Positions 15,835-24,541 of a stretch of DNA of 50,244 bases are shown one piece after another. The notes beneath the pieces are model-generated. The model saw only the letters and a list, made by a program, of their open reading frames with translations. It was not told the DNA's origin and searched no databases. The position numbers were made by a program, and so were the translations under genes. The stretch's first letter is position 1. The number at the start of each line of letters is the position of its first letter. Source of the DNA: Rhodospirillaceae bacterium (GTDB lineage Bacteria > Pseudomonadota > Alphaproteobacteria > TMED109); contig CACHHO010000004.1 of NCBI GenBank assembly GCA_902579545.1, positions 1 through 50,244 of the forward strand, given 5' to 3'.

Positions 15835-17130
15835 CTAATTAGAAATTGCTTTATAATTGCCATCTAAATCTAAATACATGTTTTCATTATAAAAAAATTC
15901 ATTACCTGACTTTTCTAAAATTTGTAGCATTTTTGGTAACTGTTGGTTTTTCTCTAAACATTTCTTTATTACATTTTTTGGTCCTAGTTTGTCAATAATT
16001 TCAAATGGTCCCATTTGCCATGCAAAACCCCAACGCATTGCTCTATCAATATTTAAAATATCATCTGCTATTTCAGGAATAAGGTCAGCTGCATAAAGTA
16101 ATGTCGATCCCATTATATTCCATGCTATATTTCCTGAATTACTATCTTCTAATATGACATTCAAATCTTTTTCAGTTTGTATTTTTTTAAAAGTTTTCCA
16201 TTCACCATTATCTAGATCAAAAGTCTCTTTGATCTTTTCACCATTATCTAATTTTTTAATTCTATAAAAACCTCCTCCTGTTTTTCTTCCTAATTGCTTG
16301 TTATTATATAGATTTTGCTCTTCATTTGGCAATTTAGTATAGGATAAACCTACATCATTATCAGGCAGATTTATTTCTAAATTTTTTCCCACAGAATGCA
16401 TAACATCTAAACCTATTAAATCAATTAAACCATATAATCCAGTAGGAGGAAGCCCCATTGGTTTCGATAGTATTGAGTCTATTTCTTCTAATGAAATACC
16501 TTTTGATCTTGCAACTTTTCCCTCATGCAATCCTTTTAACATAAAAAAACAGCCTATCCTATTTCCAATAAAGTTTACTGTATCCTTTCCATATACCACT
16601 CCTTTATTAAAAACCTTTGACAAAAATTTACTAAGGTTGTTTATAACTTCTTTATCAGTATTTTCACCAGGAATTAATTCACATAATTTCATAACCGCTA
16701 CCGGATTAAAAAAATGTGTAATGCAAACATTTTTTAATAATTCTTCAGACATACCTTCTGTAATATCTTTTAAAGGAATACCAGATGTATTTGAACTTAC
16801 TATAGCAGTTTTATTTCTGTGCTCTTCAATCTTTTTAAAAATATCTTTTTTGATATTTATTTCTTCTACTACTACTTCGCATATCCAGTCATAGTTTTCT
16901 ATTTTATGAAAGTCCCTTTCAAAGGTACCTATATCAATATTTTTATGATTTTCTAAATTAGAAAGAAGTGGTTTTTTTTCATTTGTAATTCTTTCTTTGC
17001 CTTTATTGACAGCATCTTCTGATATGTCTAATAAGAGAACCTTGCAATTATTATCTGCAGCCAATGCTGCTATTCCAGCACCCATTGTTCCAGAACCTAG
17101 TACTGCAACAGATTTAATATTATTTTCCAT
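15835..17130 (-). CDS. 3-hydroxyacyl-CoA dehydrogenase
   Basis: Encodes 431 residues. The Rossmann motif is VLGSGTMGAGIAALAAD; SSNTSGIPLKDI, THFFNPVAVMKLCELIPG and FIGNRIGCF follow, then two C-terminal dimerisation repeats (about 190-290 and 335-410, the latter with DRAMRWGFAWQMGPFEI). It resembles the N-terminal half of long FadN/FadB-type proteins but stops before any enoyl-CoA hydratase domain. It oxidises L-3-hydroxyacyl-CoA with NAD. Next to the box cluster it could act on 3-hydroxyadipyl-CoA, which is inference. It is the first gene of the operon and is divergent from the cyclase. Confidence 0.92.
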   Translation of the reverse strand: MENNIKSVAVLGSGTMGAGIAALAADNNCKVLLLDISEDAVNKGKERITNEKKPLLSNLENHKNIDIGTFERDFHKIENYDWICEVVVEEINIKKDIFKKIEEHRNKTAIVSSNTSGIPLKDITEGMSEELLKNVCITHFFNPVAVMKLCELIPGENTDKEVINNLSKFLSKVFNKGVVYGKDTVNFIGNRIGCFFMLKGLHEGKVARSKGISLEEIDSILSKPMGLPPTGLYGLIDLIGLDVMHSVGKNLEINLPDNDVGLSYTKLPNEEQNLYNNKQLGRKTGGGFYRIKKLDNGEKIKETFDLDNGEWKTFKKIQTEKDLNVILEDSNSGNIAWNIMGSTLLYAADLIPEIADDILNIDRAMRWGFAWQMGPFEIIDKLGPKNVIKKCLEKNQQLPKMLQILEKSGNEFFYNENMYLDLDGNYKAISN

Positions 17131-17209
17131 AAAATTCCTTTAATTTTTTTAATACTCTAATTTACAATAAATTTATTTATAGTCTATAATTATAATAATA
17201 CATTTTAAG

Positions 17210-18811
17210 ATGACAAAATTAATTAAAATAGATGGCACAATAATTATTGGAGCTATATTGCTTTCAACTATTGAACAAGTAAAATTTCTTGGTTCGATTG
17301 GAGAAGAGGTGCTTAAAAAGTTTAACTTAAAGGAAGTAGACAAAGTAAAGTTTTATCCTCGAGCTATAAGAGGAAATATTCATCAAAATGTTTTAAATAA
17401 TTACGGAGAAAAAGCTCTATATTATTTAGGTGTAGAACAGTTTAATAATATTGCGAATCAAGAAGTATTTAAGAGAAATTTGCAAAAAGAAAAATATAAT
17501 TTAGAAAACTTTAAAATAATTAACAAGACTGATAAAAAGAAAAACACAAAACAACAACAAATAATTATTAGAGAAAGACTTATTGAAATCATAAGTAAAC
17601 TTTATTCTACTCCTGGAGCAATTATTGCAAAAAATGATAAGATAGTAACATCATATAAGTTTAAGGAAGAAAATATTTTGATTTTTTCTATTACAAATGC
17701 TGTTTATGAAAAGCATCATGAGTTTAATAGAGGTTCCTTGCTAAATTTTTTTACAAAGTACATAGGAGATTATTGGTTTATAGAAGCAAATTATATTCAT
17801 AATCTATCTGAATTCAGAAAGGGCCTGTCAAAAAATGTTTTTGAATTTAAATTCAAATATAAAAAAAACAAAGATGATTTATTTATAAATCATTTAAAAT
17901 TTACATCTAATGCAAAAGATGATTTTCTCAAAGCAGTTTTAAATGAATCCCAAAAACAAAAAAATATTGCTTTAGAGCAATCTAAGAGGATGAGAAATAT
18001 TTCAAAAAAAATAGGAAAATATATACCACCACAAATTCATGATGGATTATTTAAGGGTATTTACGATACTGAAATTAAAACTAAAAGAAAAAAATTAACT
18101 ATTTTTTTTAGTGATATTAAAAACTTTACCGATACTTCTGAGAAGCTACAGCCAGAAGATCTTACTAAATATTTAAATGAGTATTTTTCAGAAATGACCG
18201 ATATAGCATTAAACCACGGTGCAACTATTGATAAATATATTGGTGATGCTGTCATGCTTTTCTTTGGAGACCCTAACAGTAAAGGAGAGAAGGAAGATGC
18301 AAGAGCTTGTGTAGAAATGTCACTTAAAATGCAAGAAAAAATGACAGAACTAAGAGAAAAGTGGAAAAATGAAGGTTTTTTTTCTCCATTTGAAATAAGA
18401 ATAGGTATAAATACAGGATATTGTAATGTTGGTAATTTTGGTAGCTCTCAAAGATTAACTTATACAATAATAGGTGGAGAAGTAAACGTAGCTGCAAGAT
18501 TAGAGGCTGCAGGAGATGCAGGTTCTATTTTGATGAGTTATGAAACATATGCTCATGTACAAGATATGATAGAAGTTGAAGAAAAACCTGCAGTTACAAT
18601 GAAAGGTATAAATAGAGAAATTAAAGTTTTTAGTGTTAAAGGAAGAAAAAAAATAAACTATAAAAAGAAAAAATTTAAGCTTACTAAAAATAGGTTTAAT
18701 GAATTAAGTGATAATAAAAATGAAATTAAAGAAATAAAAAAAAACATGAAGATTTTACAAAATAAAATTAATATTTTATCAAAAAAAATAATGAAAAAAG
18801 ATAATTCATGA
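17210..18811 (+). CDS. Class III adenylate/guanylate cyclase with unknown N-terminal domain
   Basis: Encodes 533 residues. The first about 230 form a domain I do not recognise. A helix follows, then the class III catalytic domain from about 285: metal Asp in FFSDIKNFTD, second metal Asp in KYIGDAVMLFFGD and the transition-state pair in GGEVNVAARLE. A Lys-rich coiled coil ends the protein (about 485-530). No membrane segments are evident, so it is probably a soluble sensor cyclase. A damaged paralogue with the same N-terminal domain follows 30 bases downstream. The signal sensed is unknown. Confidence 0.9.
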   Translation: MTKLIKIDGTIIIGAILLSTIEQVKFLGSIGEEVLKKFNLKEVDKVKFYPRAIRGNIHQNVLNNYGEKALYYLGVEQFNNIANQEVFKRNLQKEKYNLENFKIINKTDKKKNTKQQQIIIRERLIEIISKLYSTPGAIIAKNDKIVTSYKFKEENILIFSITNAVYEKHHEFNRGSLLNFFTKYIGDYWFIEANYIHNLSEFRKGLSKNVFEFKFKYKKNKDDLFINHLKFTSNAKDDFLKAVLNESQKQKNIALEQSKRMRNISKKIGKYIPPQIHDGLFKGIYDTEIKTKRKKLTIFFSDIKNFTDTSEKLQPEDLTKYLNEYFSEMTDIALNHGATIDKYIGDAVMLFFGDPNSKGEKEDARACVEMSLKMQEKMTELREKWKNEGFFSPFEIRIGINTGYCNVGNFGSSQRLTYTIIGGEVNVAARLEAAGDAGSILMSYETYAHVQDMIEVEEKPAVTMKGINREIKVFSVKGRKKINYKKKKFKLTKNRFNELSDNKNEIKEIKKNMKILQNKINILSKKIMKKDNS

Positions 18812-18841
18812 AAAAATTATGTAAGAAGTTAAGGTTTTAAT

Positions 18842-19974
18842 ATGGGAAAACATGAAACCACAATTTCTGGAGCAGCAATAACATCTACATTAAACCAGAT
18901 GTCAATGATAGGAGACATAGGTAAAGAAATACTAAAAAAGTTTGGTATAAAGAAAATTAATCTTAATAAAGAATATTCCTTTAAAATTAGAGGAGCAATT
19001 CATTCTGAAACTAGAAAAAGATTTGGTAAAGAAGCGTTATATTTTTATGGATTAACAATGATGGATGGATATAAAAAAGTTAGAGAAAAGCAAGGAGGTT
19101 TTCAGACAGATATATTTTATAATAAACATTATAAAAATATGAATGATAAAAATATTCAGAAAGCAAGAAAGTTTAGAAATAAATTTTTTGAAGTATTTTC
19201 TACTGAACTAAGTAATATGACAAAAGCTACCATCTTTACTCCTGTTGAAAATATAGTTGGTACTACAATGAGAATAATAGAAAAGGACAAAATCGAATTT
19301 TCTTTAACAAATGCTATGCTTTTAGAAAATGAAATTTTTAATAGAGGAATGCTTACGGATTTATTAACACTTTTAAATAGTAAGTGGAATTTTAAGCTTA
19401 AATTTATTAAATCAAAATCAAAACAAGATACTAGAGGATGGTGTAAATTTACTTGGGAAGTTGAATTTAATTTGAACAAAGATCAGGTTAATCCTTTTGA
19501 AAAGCAAAAACAACTCAGAGAAGACGCTAAGCAAAAGTTTATTGATAATGTATTAATGGACTCAAATCGATTGAGAAAACAATCAGATTTATTAGCTGCA
19601 CAATTAAGTAAGTTTATTCCGCCTCAAATGCATAAAGAGATGATGAATGGTAACTTTAGTACTGACATTACTACAAGAAGAAAAAAACTTACTATTTTTT
19701 TTAGTGATATTAAAAACTTTACAGATACATCTGAAAAACTTCAACCTGAAGATTTAACAAAATATTTAAATGAATACTTTTCAGAGATGTGAAAGTTTTT
19801 GAGGTAATTGGAAGAAAAAATGCTAATATTAATAAAATCAAGAATTTTGATAAAAATACAAAATTAACAAATAAGAAAATTGAAGACTTAAATAAAAAAA
19901 TTGAAACAATTGATAAGCAGTTTAATGTTTTAAAAACATTGATAAATGATTTGAATAGACAAAAATTAGACTAA
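18842..19974 (+). pseudogene. Cyclase paralogue disrupted by internal out-of-frame deletion
   Basis: Residues 1-316 (18842-19792) match the upstream cyclase from the N-terminal domain to the first part of the catalytic domain, with the stretch from RKKLTIFF to YLNEYFSEM identical in both proteins. Immediately after that Met comes a TGA. The sequence then resumes as the paralogue's C-terminus (KVFEVIGRKN, then a Lys-rich coiled coil) in another frame, ending at 19974. Compared with the upstream copy, 424 bases are missing between 19789 and 19792. The second metal Asp and the Asn/Arg motif are gone, so it cannot be a working cyclase. A truncated sensor protein could still be made. Confidence 0.85.
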
Positions 19975-20008
19975 TAACATACTTTTAAAGGTTTAGATAA
20001 TCAAGCAT

Positions 20009-21148
20009 ATGAATAAATTTGATATTAATTACAGTGAAGAAATAATTAGTGATATTATACAAAAAGTATCAAAGTTTAATTGGGACAAGCTACCAGATTT
20101 CAATAATTGGAATCTAGGAATAAATAAAGAAGTTTTGAGAGATATTTGTAGCTATTGGATTTCAAAGTATAATTGGAAAAAAGAGCAAGAAAAATTAAAT
20201 TCACTTAACCATTTTACCGCAGATGTTAATGATTTAAATATACATTATGTATACGAAAAAGGAAAATCCTCAAATGCAATACCACTATTGATAAGTCACG
20301 GTTGGCCTGGTTCATTTTTAGAATTCAATAAAATTATAGGCCCGCTCACTAATCCCAAAGAATATGGATTAGATGATAGTATTTGTTTTGATTTAGTTAT
20401 GCCTTCTATCCCAGGTTTTGTCTTTTCTAGTGCTCCTAAGTATCCATATGGACCTAGAAAAATAGCATCTTATTACGATAAACTAATGACGCAGATATTA
20501 AATTATGAAAGCTATTACGCACAAGGAGGAGATTGGGGTGGAGCTATTTCTACTTGGTTAGGGTACGAGCATTATAAAAATTGTAAAGGAATTCATTTAA
20601 ACATAATGATAGTAAGAGATAAGAATGGCCCTCAAGATGAAGCTGAAAAAGTATGGCAGAAAAGATTTAAGAATGAGCAAAGTCTTGAAGAGGGTTATAG
20701 AACTATGCAGGCAACTAAGCCACAGACTTTAGCATTTGCTATGACAGATAATCCTGTAGGAGTAGCTGCTTGGATTTTAGAAAAATTTTATGGCTGGTCT
20801 GATTTGAGAAAAAAATCCTTAATAGAAGTTTATGGATATGATGATTTGATAACAAACTTAATGTTATATATTTTGACTAACTCATTTAATACAGCCTCTT
20901 GGATTTATTTTGGTAGAAGAGAAGAGGGAGGTAGAGTCATAAATTTTGATGGAGGAAAGGTTGAAGTTCCTACTGCTTGTGCTTTATATCCCAAAGAACT
21001 TTTATCTTGGCCTCCAAAAAGTTATGTTGATAGATTATTTAACGTAGTTCAATGGAATGAGTTTGAGTCAGGAGGTCACTTTGCTGCCTTAGAAGAGCCT
21101 GATATATTAATTAAAGACATAAGAAATTTCTTTAAAGTAATAAAATAA
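20009..21148 (+). CDS. Epoxide hydrolase (microsomal/juvenile-hormone type)
   Basis: Encodes 379 residues. The N-terminal EHN region (about 1-110) is followed by an alpha/beta hydrolase core: SHGWPGSFLEF, FDLVMPSIPGFVFS, the nucleophile Asp in QGGDWGGAIS and the catalytic His in GGHFAALEEPD. The family hydrates epoxides to diols. Its proximity to the box cluster, whose intermediate is an epoxide that also needs detoxification, is suggestive, but the two are separated by the cyclase genes. No Shine-Dalgarno site is seen before the ATG. Confidence 0.92.
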   Translation: MNKFDINYSEEIISDIIQKVSKFNWDKLPDFNNWNLGINKEVLRDICSYWISKYNWKKEQEKLNSLNHFTADVNDLNIHYVYEKGKSSNAIPLLISHGWPGSFLEFNKIIGPLTNPKEYGLDDSICFDLVMPSIPGFVFSSAPKYPYGPRKIASYYDKLMTQILNYESYYAQGGDWGGAISTWLGYEHYKNCKGIHLNIMIVRDKNGPQDEAEKVWQKRFKNEQSLEEGYRTMQATKPQTLAFAMTDNPVGVAAWILEKFYGWSDLRKKSLIEVYGYDDLITNLMLYILTNSFNTASWIYFGRREEGGRVINFDGGKVEVPTACALYPKELLSWPPKSYVDRLFNVVQWNEFESGGHFAALEEPDILIKDIRNFFKVIK

Positions 21149-21187
21149 TATTTTTTTCTTGAAAACTGTTTTATTTGAACTAGTATT

Positions 21188-21206
21188 AATGAGAATAGTT
21201 CTCAAT
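21188..21206 (+). promoter_or_regulatory. Fur-box-like operator before imelysin gene
   Basis: The 19 bases AATGAGAATAGTTCTCAAT contain the 7-1-7 repeat TGAGAAT-A-GTTCTCA, one base from the perfect Fur-type TGAGAATnATTCTCA. It lies 16 bases before the imelysin start, where a bound repressor would block transcription. The genes downstream are of a type often iron-repressed, which supports the reading. Which regulator (Fur, Irr or other) is used in this organism is not visible. Confidence 0.7.
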
Positions 21207-21222
21207 AACAACAAGGATGCTT

Positions 21223-22473
21223 ATGAAAAAAATTATACTTCTTACTCTTGCTTTTACTATTTTAATTTCTTTTCAGCTTAAAGCAGATAAAGAAATTTTA
21301 GTTAATTATTCTAATATTGCTGAAGCAAAATATAAAGATGCCTTAACATTAGCCAAAAAAATGCACAGTAACATAGAAAAATTTATGAATAATACCAATG
21401 AAAGTAATTTCATAGACGTAAAAGATAGTTGGTTAAAAGCTAGAACAATTTATCAACAAACAGAAGTATTTAGATTTGGCAATCCATTAGTTGATGATTG
21501 GGAAGGAAAAGTTAATGCTTGGCCATTAGACGAAGGATTAATAGATTATGTAGATAATACAAATTATTATCCAAGTGAAAATGATTTTTCAAATTTCAAT
21601 GTAATTGCTAATAAGAAATTAAAAGTGGAAGGTGAGTTGATTGATGCTTCAGTTATAAACCCTAAGTTACTTAGTAATAAATTACATGAAATTGGAGGAA
21701 ATGAGGCAAATGTAGCAACTGGATATCATGCTATCGAGTTTTTATTGTGGGGACAAGATCTTAATGGTAATGAAAGTGGAAGTGGAAACAGACCTCATAC
21801 AGATTTTGATCTTGAAGCGTGTACCAATGATAATTGTCATAGAAGAAGAGAATATTTGCTAGCTGCTAGCGAATTATTAGTTGAAGATTTAGAATATATT
21901 CATAATATTTGGTCTAGCGAAGGAAAAGCCAGATTAGATTTAATAAATGACAAGCAACATGGATTAAAGAGAATACTTATTGGAATGGGGAGTCTGTCTT
22001 ATGGAGAACTTGCAGGAGAAAGAATGAAGCTTGGACTTATGCTCCATGATCCAGAAGAAGAACATGACTGTTTTTCAGATAATACTCACAATTCCCATTA
22101 TTATAATGTAGTCGGTATCAAAAATGTTTTTATAGGAGAATATAAAAGTATTGATGGAAAAGTTGTTTCTGGACCTAGTATAAGTTCTTTACTAAACGAA
22201 GTAGATAAAAAACTTAACAAAAAAACAAAGAAAGCTATAAATAAAACTATTAAAAATATGAAAAAAATAGTTAAGTCTGCTCAAAATGGTATTACTTATG
22301 ACATGTTAATTGGTGAAGGGAATAAAAAAGGTAATAAACTGATTCAGGATGCCGTGGATTCTTTAATAGTTCAAAGCAAAAATATTGAATTAGCAGCGGT
22401 GGCTTTAAATATAAACAATTTAGAAATAGAAGGTTCAGACTCACTTGACAATCCGGATGCAGTATTTAATTAA
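21223..22473 (+). CDS. Imelysin-family periplasmic iron-uptake protein
   Basis: About 416 residues. The start is set by AAGGA at 21213-21217, five bases before the ATG at 21223; an in-frame ATG at 21217 overlaps that site. A signal peptide (KKIILLTLAF to LKA) is followed by an imelysin domain with the GxHxxE signature in TGYHAIEFLLWGQD and WKARTIYQQTEVFRF-type helices. Imelysin proteins (IrpA, EfeO-related) take part in periplasmic iron acquisition. A Fur-like box precedes the gene and a di-heme oxidoreductase follows 7 bases downstream. Confidence 0.92.
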   Translation: MKKIILLTLAFTILISFQLKADKEILVNYSNIAEAKYKDALTLAKKMHSNIEKFMNNTNESNFIDVKDSWLKARTIYQQTEVFRFGNPLVDDWEGKVNAWPLDEGLIDYVDNTNYYPSENDFSNFNVIANKKLKVEGELIDASVINPKLLSNKLHEIGGNEANVATGYHAIEFLLWGQDLNGNESGSGNRPHTDFDLEACTNDNCHRRREYLLAASELLVEDLEYIHNIWSSEGKARLDLINDKQHGLKRILIGMGSLSYGELAGERMKLGLMLHDPEEEHDCFSDNTHNSHYYNVVGIKNVFIGEYKSIDGKVVSGPSISSLLNEVDKKLNKKTKKAINKTIKNMKKIVKSAQNGITYDMLIGEGNKKGNKLIQDAVDSLIVQSKNIELAAVALNINNLEIEGSDSLDNPDAVFN

Positions 22474-22480
22474 TATATAT

Positions 22481-23926
22481 ATGTTAATTAGATTATTCGT
22501 CGTATCGCTTTTTTTTTTATTTAGTCTAAATGCTTATTTAAGAGATGATTTATCAGAATTAGAAAAGCAAAAAGTAGATAAAGTTTTATCTTTGGCTGCT
22601 GACTTTTCAAGAGCAGAAAGATCAGAAGCATTGTCTGGAGGAGCCGGAACAGTTGATAAAATAGGAAAAAATGCTTTTTCCCACCATTTCAAAAATTTAT
22701 CTTTTGAAGAAAGACAGGATTTTTTAATCGGTAATGCTTTTTTTAGAAAAGTATGGATAGCCTCACCGTCCTCTACTACTTCTTCAGATGGATTAGGCCC
22801 ATTATATAATGCTAGAGCATGTCAATCTTGTCATATTAAAGATGGAAGAGGGCATCTTCCTAAAGATGAAAAACCATTGTCTGCTGTTTTAAAAGTAGGA
22901 AATTATAAAAATATTAATTTAATTCCTCATAAAACATATGGTAAACAATTTCAATTTTTCGCTATTCCTGGATTATCATCTGAAAGTGCTTTAAGTATTA
23001 ATTTTATGGCAAATAAATATATTAATGCAATGGGTAGCAGGCTTGCATTAAAATATCCCAATTATCAATTAAGTAGTTTAAAATATGGAAATTTAGATAA
23101 TGATACTTCTTTATCATTAAGAATATCCCCACAAGTAATCGGAGTAGGTCTTTTAGAAGCAATAGAAGAAAGTGACATTTTAGCCAAACAGGATATATAT
23201 GATAAAGACAACGATGGAATTTCAGGAATAGCAAGGATTGTTTATGATAATAAAGGTATTGAAAAGATAGGAAGATTTGGCATCAGAGCTTCTACACCGG
23301 ATTTGTTTGTACAAACTGGTACAGCTTTTATGCACGATATGGGTCTTTCCAATTCTGTAGGATCTAATGCTTTTGGAGATTGTACAAAAAATCAAGATGA
23401 ATGTTATAAGTTTCCTACAGGAGTTAATGAGAAATCTTTACATGAAGTGGATGACGAAGTAATGAATAAAATAGTTTTCTATTTATCTAGTTTGTCTCCG
23501 CCAAAAAGGCGAAATGTATCAGATAAGGATGTTTTATTAGGAAAGAAAATATTTTATGAATCAAAATGCACTTCATGTCATACACCAAAATATGTAACAT
23601 CTAAAAATGCAAAACATAATTTTCTTAAATATCAATTAATTTGGCCTTATACTGATTTGCTATTGCACGATATGGGAGATGAATTAGCTGACAAAGATAT
23701 GAATGGAAATATTACGAATAAAGAATGGAAAACTCCTCCTTTATGGGGATTAGGTTATGCTAAAGAAGTAAATGCAAGAGCGACATATTTACATGACGGT
23801 AGGGCAAAAACAGTACTAGAAGCTGTACTTTGGCATTCTGGTGAAGCTAAAAGTTCTTTGAAATATTTATTAGACAACCATAAGAATAATTTAGATAAAC
23901 TAGAAAAATTTTTAAAATCTTTATGA
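22481..23926 (+). CDS. Di-heme oxidoreductase (DUF1111, thiol-oxidoreductase-like c-type cytochrome)
   Basis: About 481 residues from the ATG at 22481, 7 bases after the imelysin stop; an earlier in-frame ATG lies inside the upstream gene. An N-terminal hydrophobic signal (LIRLFVVSLFFLFSLNAY) is followed by two heme c sites, RACQSCHIKDGRGH and CTSCHTPKY, and the family segment ARATYLHDGRAKTVLEAVLWHSGEA. This DUF1111 family is the standard partner of imelysin proteins in bacterial iron clusters and probably handles iron redox in the periplasm. Confidence 0.92.
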   Translation: MLIRLFVVSLFFLFSLNAYLRDDLSELEKQKVDKVLSLAADFSRAERSEALSGGAGTVDKIGKNAFSHHFKNLSFEERQDFLIGNAFFRKVWIASPSSTTSSDGLGPLYNARACQSCHIKDGRGHLPKDEKPLSAVLKVGNYKNINLIPHKTYGKQFQFFAIPGLSSESALSINFMANKYINAMGSRLALKYPNYQLSSLKYGNLDNDTSLSLRISPQVIGVGLLEAIEESDILAKQDIYDKDNDGISGIARIVYDNKGIEKIGRFGIRASTPDLFVQTGTAFMHDMGLSNSVGSNAFGDCTKNQDECYKFPTGVNEKSLHEVDDEVMNKIVFYLSSLSPPKRRNVSDKDVLLGKKIFYESKCTSCHTPKYVTSKNAKHNFLKYQLIWPYTDLLLHDMGDELADKDMNGNITNKEWKTPPLWGLGYAKEVNARATYLHDGRAKTVLEAVLWHSGEAKSSLKYLLDNHKNNLDKLEKFLKSL

Positions 23927-24035
23927 ATAAATTATTTAAATTTTACTTATTATTTTTTTCTTGATCTTCTTCTAGACAGTAGACAAAATTAGTGTTGTAC
24001 CACTATTTATTTAGTACTATATAAGTCAAAATTAT

Positions 24036-24254
24036 TTAAGGTATTTTTTTGTCTTGATCTTCTAAAACACCTTTTAAAATATTACTTCTTTCTTTTGTTA
24101 TTCCTTGGAACAATTCTTTAACTTCTACTGGATCGTATCCTCTTTCCTGTAAAAACTTATCTTCATTAGCAATAAATTCTTTATAGAGGTCTTTATCTCT
24201 TTCAAGTTTTTCATAGAGCTCAAATAGTTCTTTTTTCATATTTTCTTTATCCAT
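24036..24254 (-). CDS. Small helical protein of unknown function
   Basis: 72 residues from the ATG at 24254, chosen because GGAGG lies five bases upstream; a GTG at 24260 is in frame but overlaps that spacing. The product (MDKENMKKELFELYEKLERD start) is charged and almost entirely helical, with GYDPVEVKELF in the middle. The pattern faintly recalls Nif11-type leader domains, but the match is weak. It is the last gene on this strand after the NosR-like gene and a 72-residue protein. Confidence 0.6.
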   Translation of the reverse strand: MDKENMKKELFELYEKLERDKDLYKEFIANEDKFLQERGYDPVEVKELFQGITKERSNILKGVLEDQDKKIP

Positions 24255-24318
24255 ATACACCTCCGATTTTTTATAATAATAATTTTTTAAAAATAATCAA
24301 TTTTTAAAATTAATAATT

Positions 24319-24537
24319 TTATTTTACATTTCCTATCCATTTATGTTCACTGATACTGCAGTTATCTTTAGCCCATTCTATTTTTGTTAAATCATATCTT
24401 TTATCTATTTTAAAACAAACAGAATCTTTATTGATATTATTTTTACACTCTTGTTTAGTAAGATAAGTTTTTCTTAGAGAAGAAGCATCCCAATGATTAG
24501 GTTGTAAAATCCAAACTATCAAAGCACAAGTTAACAT
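24319..24537 (-). CDS. Small unknown protein downstream of NosR-like gene
   Basis: Encodes 72 residues with a short hydrophobic N-terminus (LTCALIVWIL) and three further cysteines (ECKNN, SVCFK, DNCSI), so it is possibly exported and disulfide-bonded. It starts four bases after the stop of the NosR-like gene on the same strand, which supports co-expression. No family recognised. Confidence 0.5.
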   Translation of the reverse strand: MLTCALIVWILQPNHWDASSLRKTYLTKQECKNNINKDSVCFKIDKRYDLTKIEWAKDNCSISEHKWIGNVK

Positions 24538-24541
24538 ATTA

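Noticed and set aside
18061-19790. Near-identical cyclase segments as a mobile repeat
   Set aside because: The similarity follows the protein domain in tandem paralogues, with synonymous differences, and has no terminal repeats or transposase.
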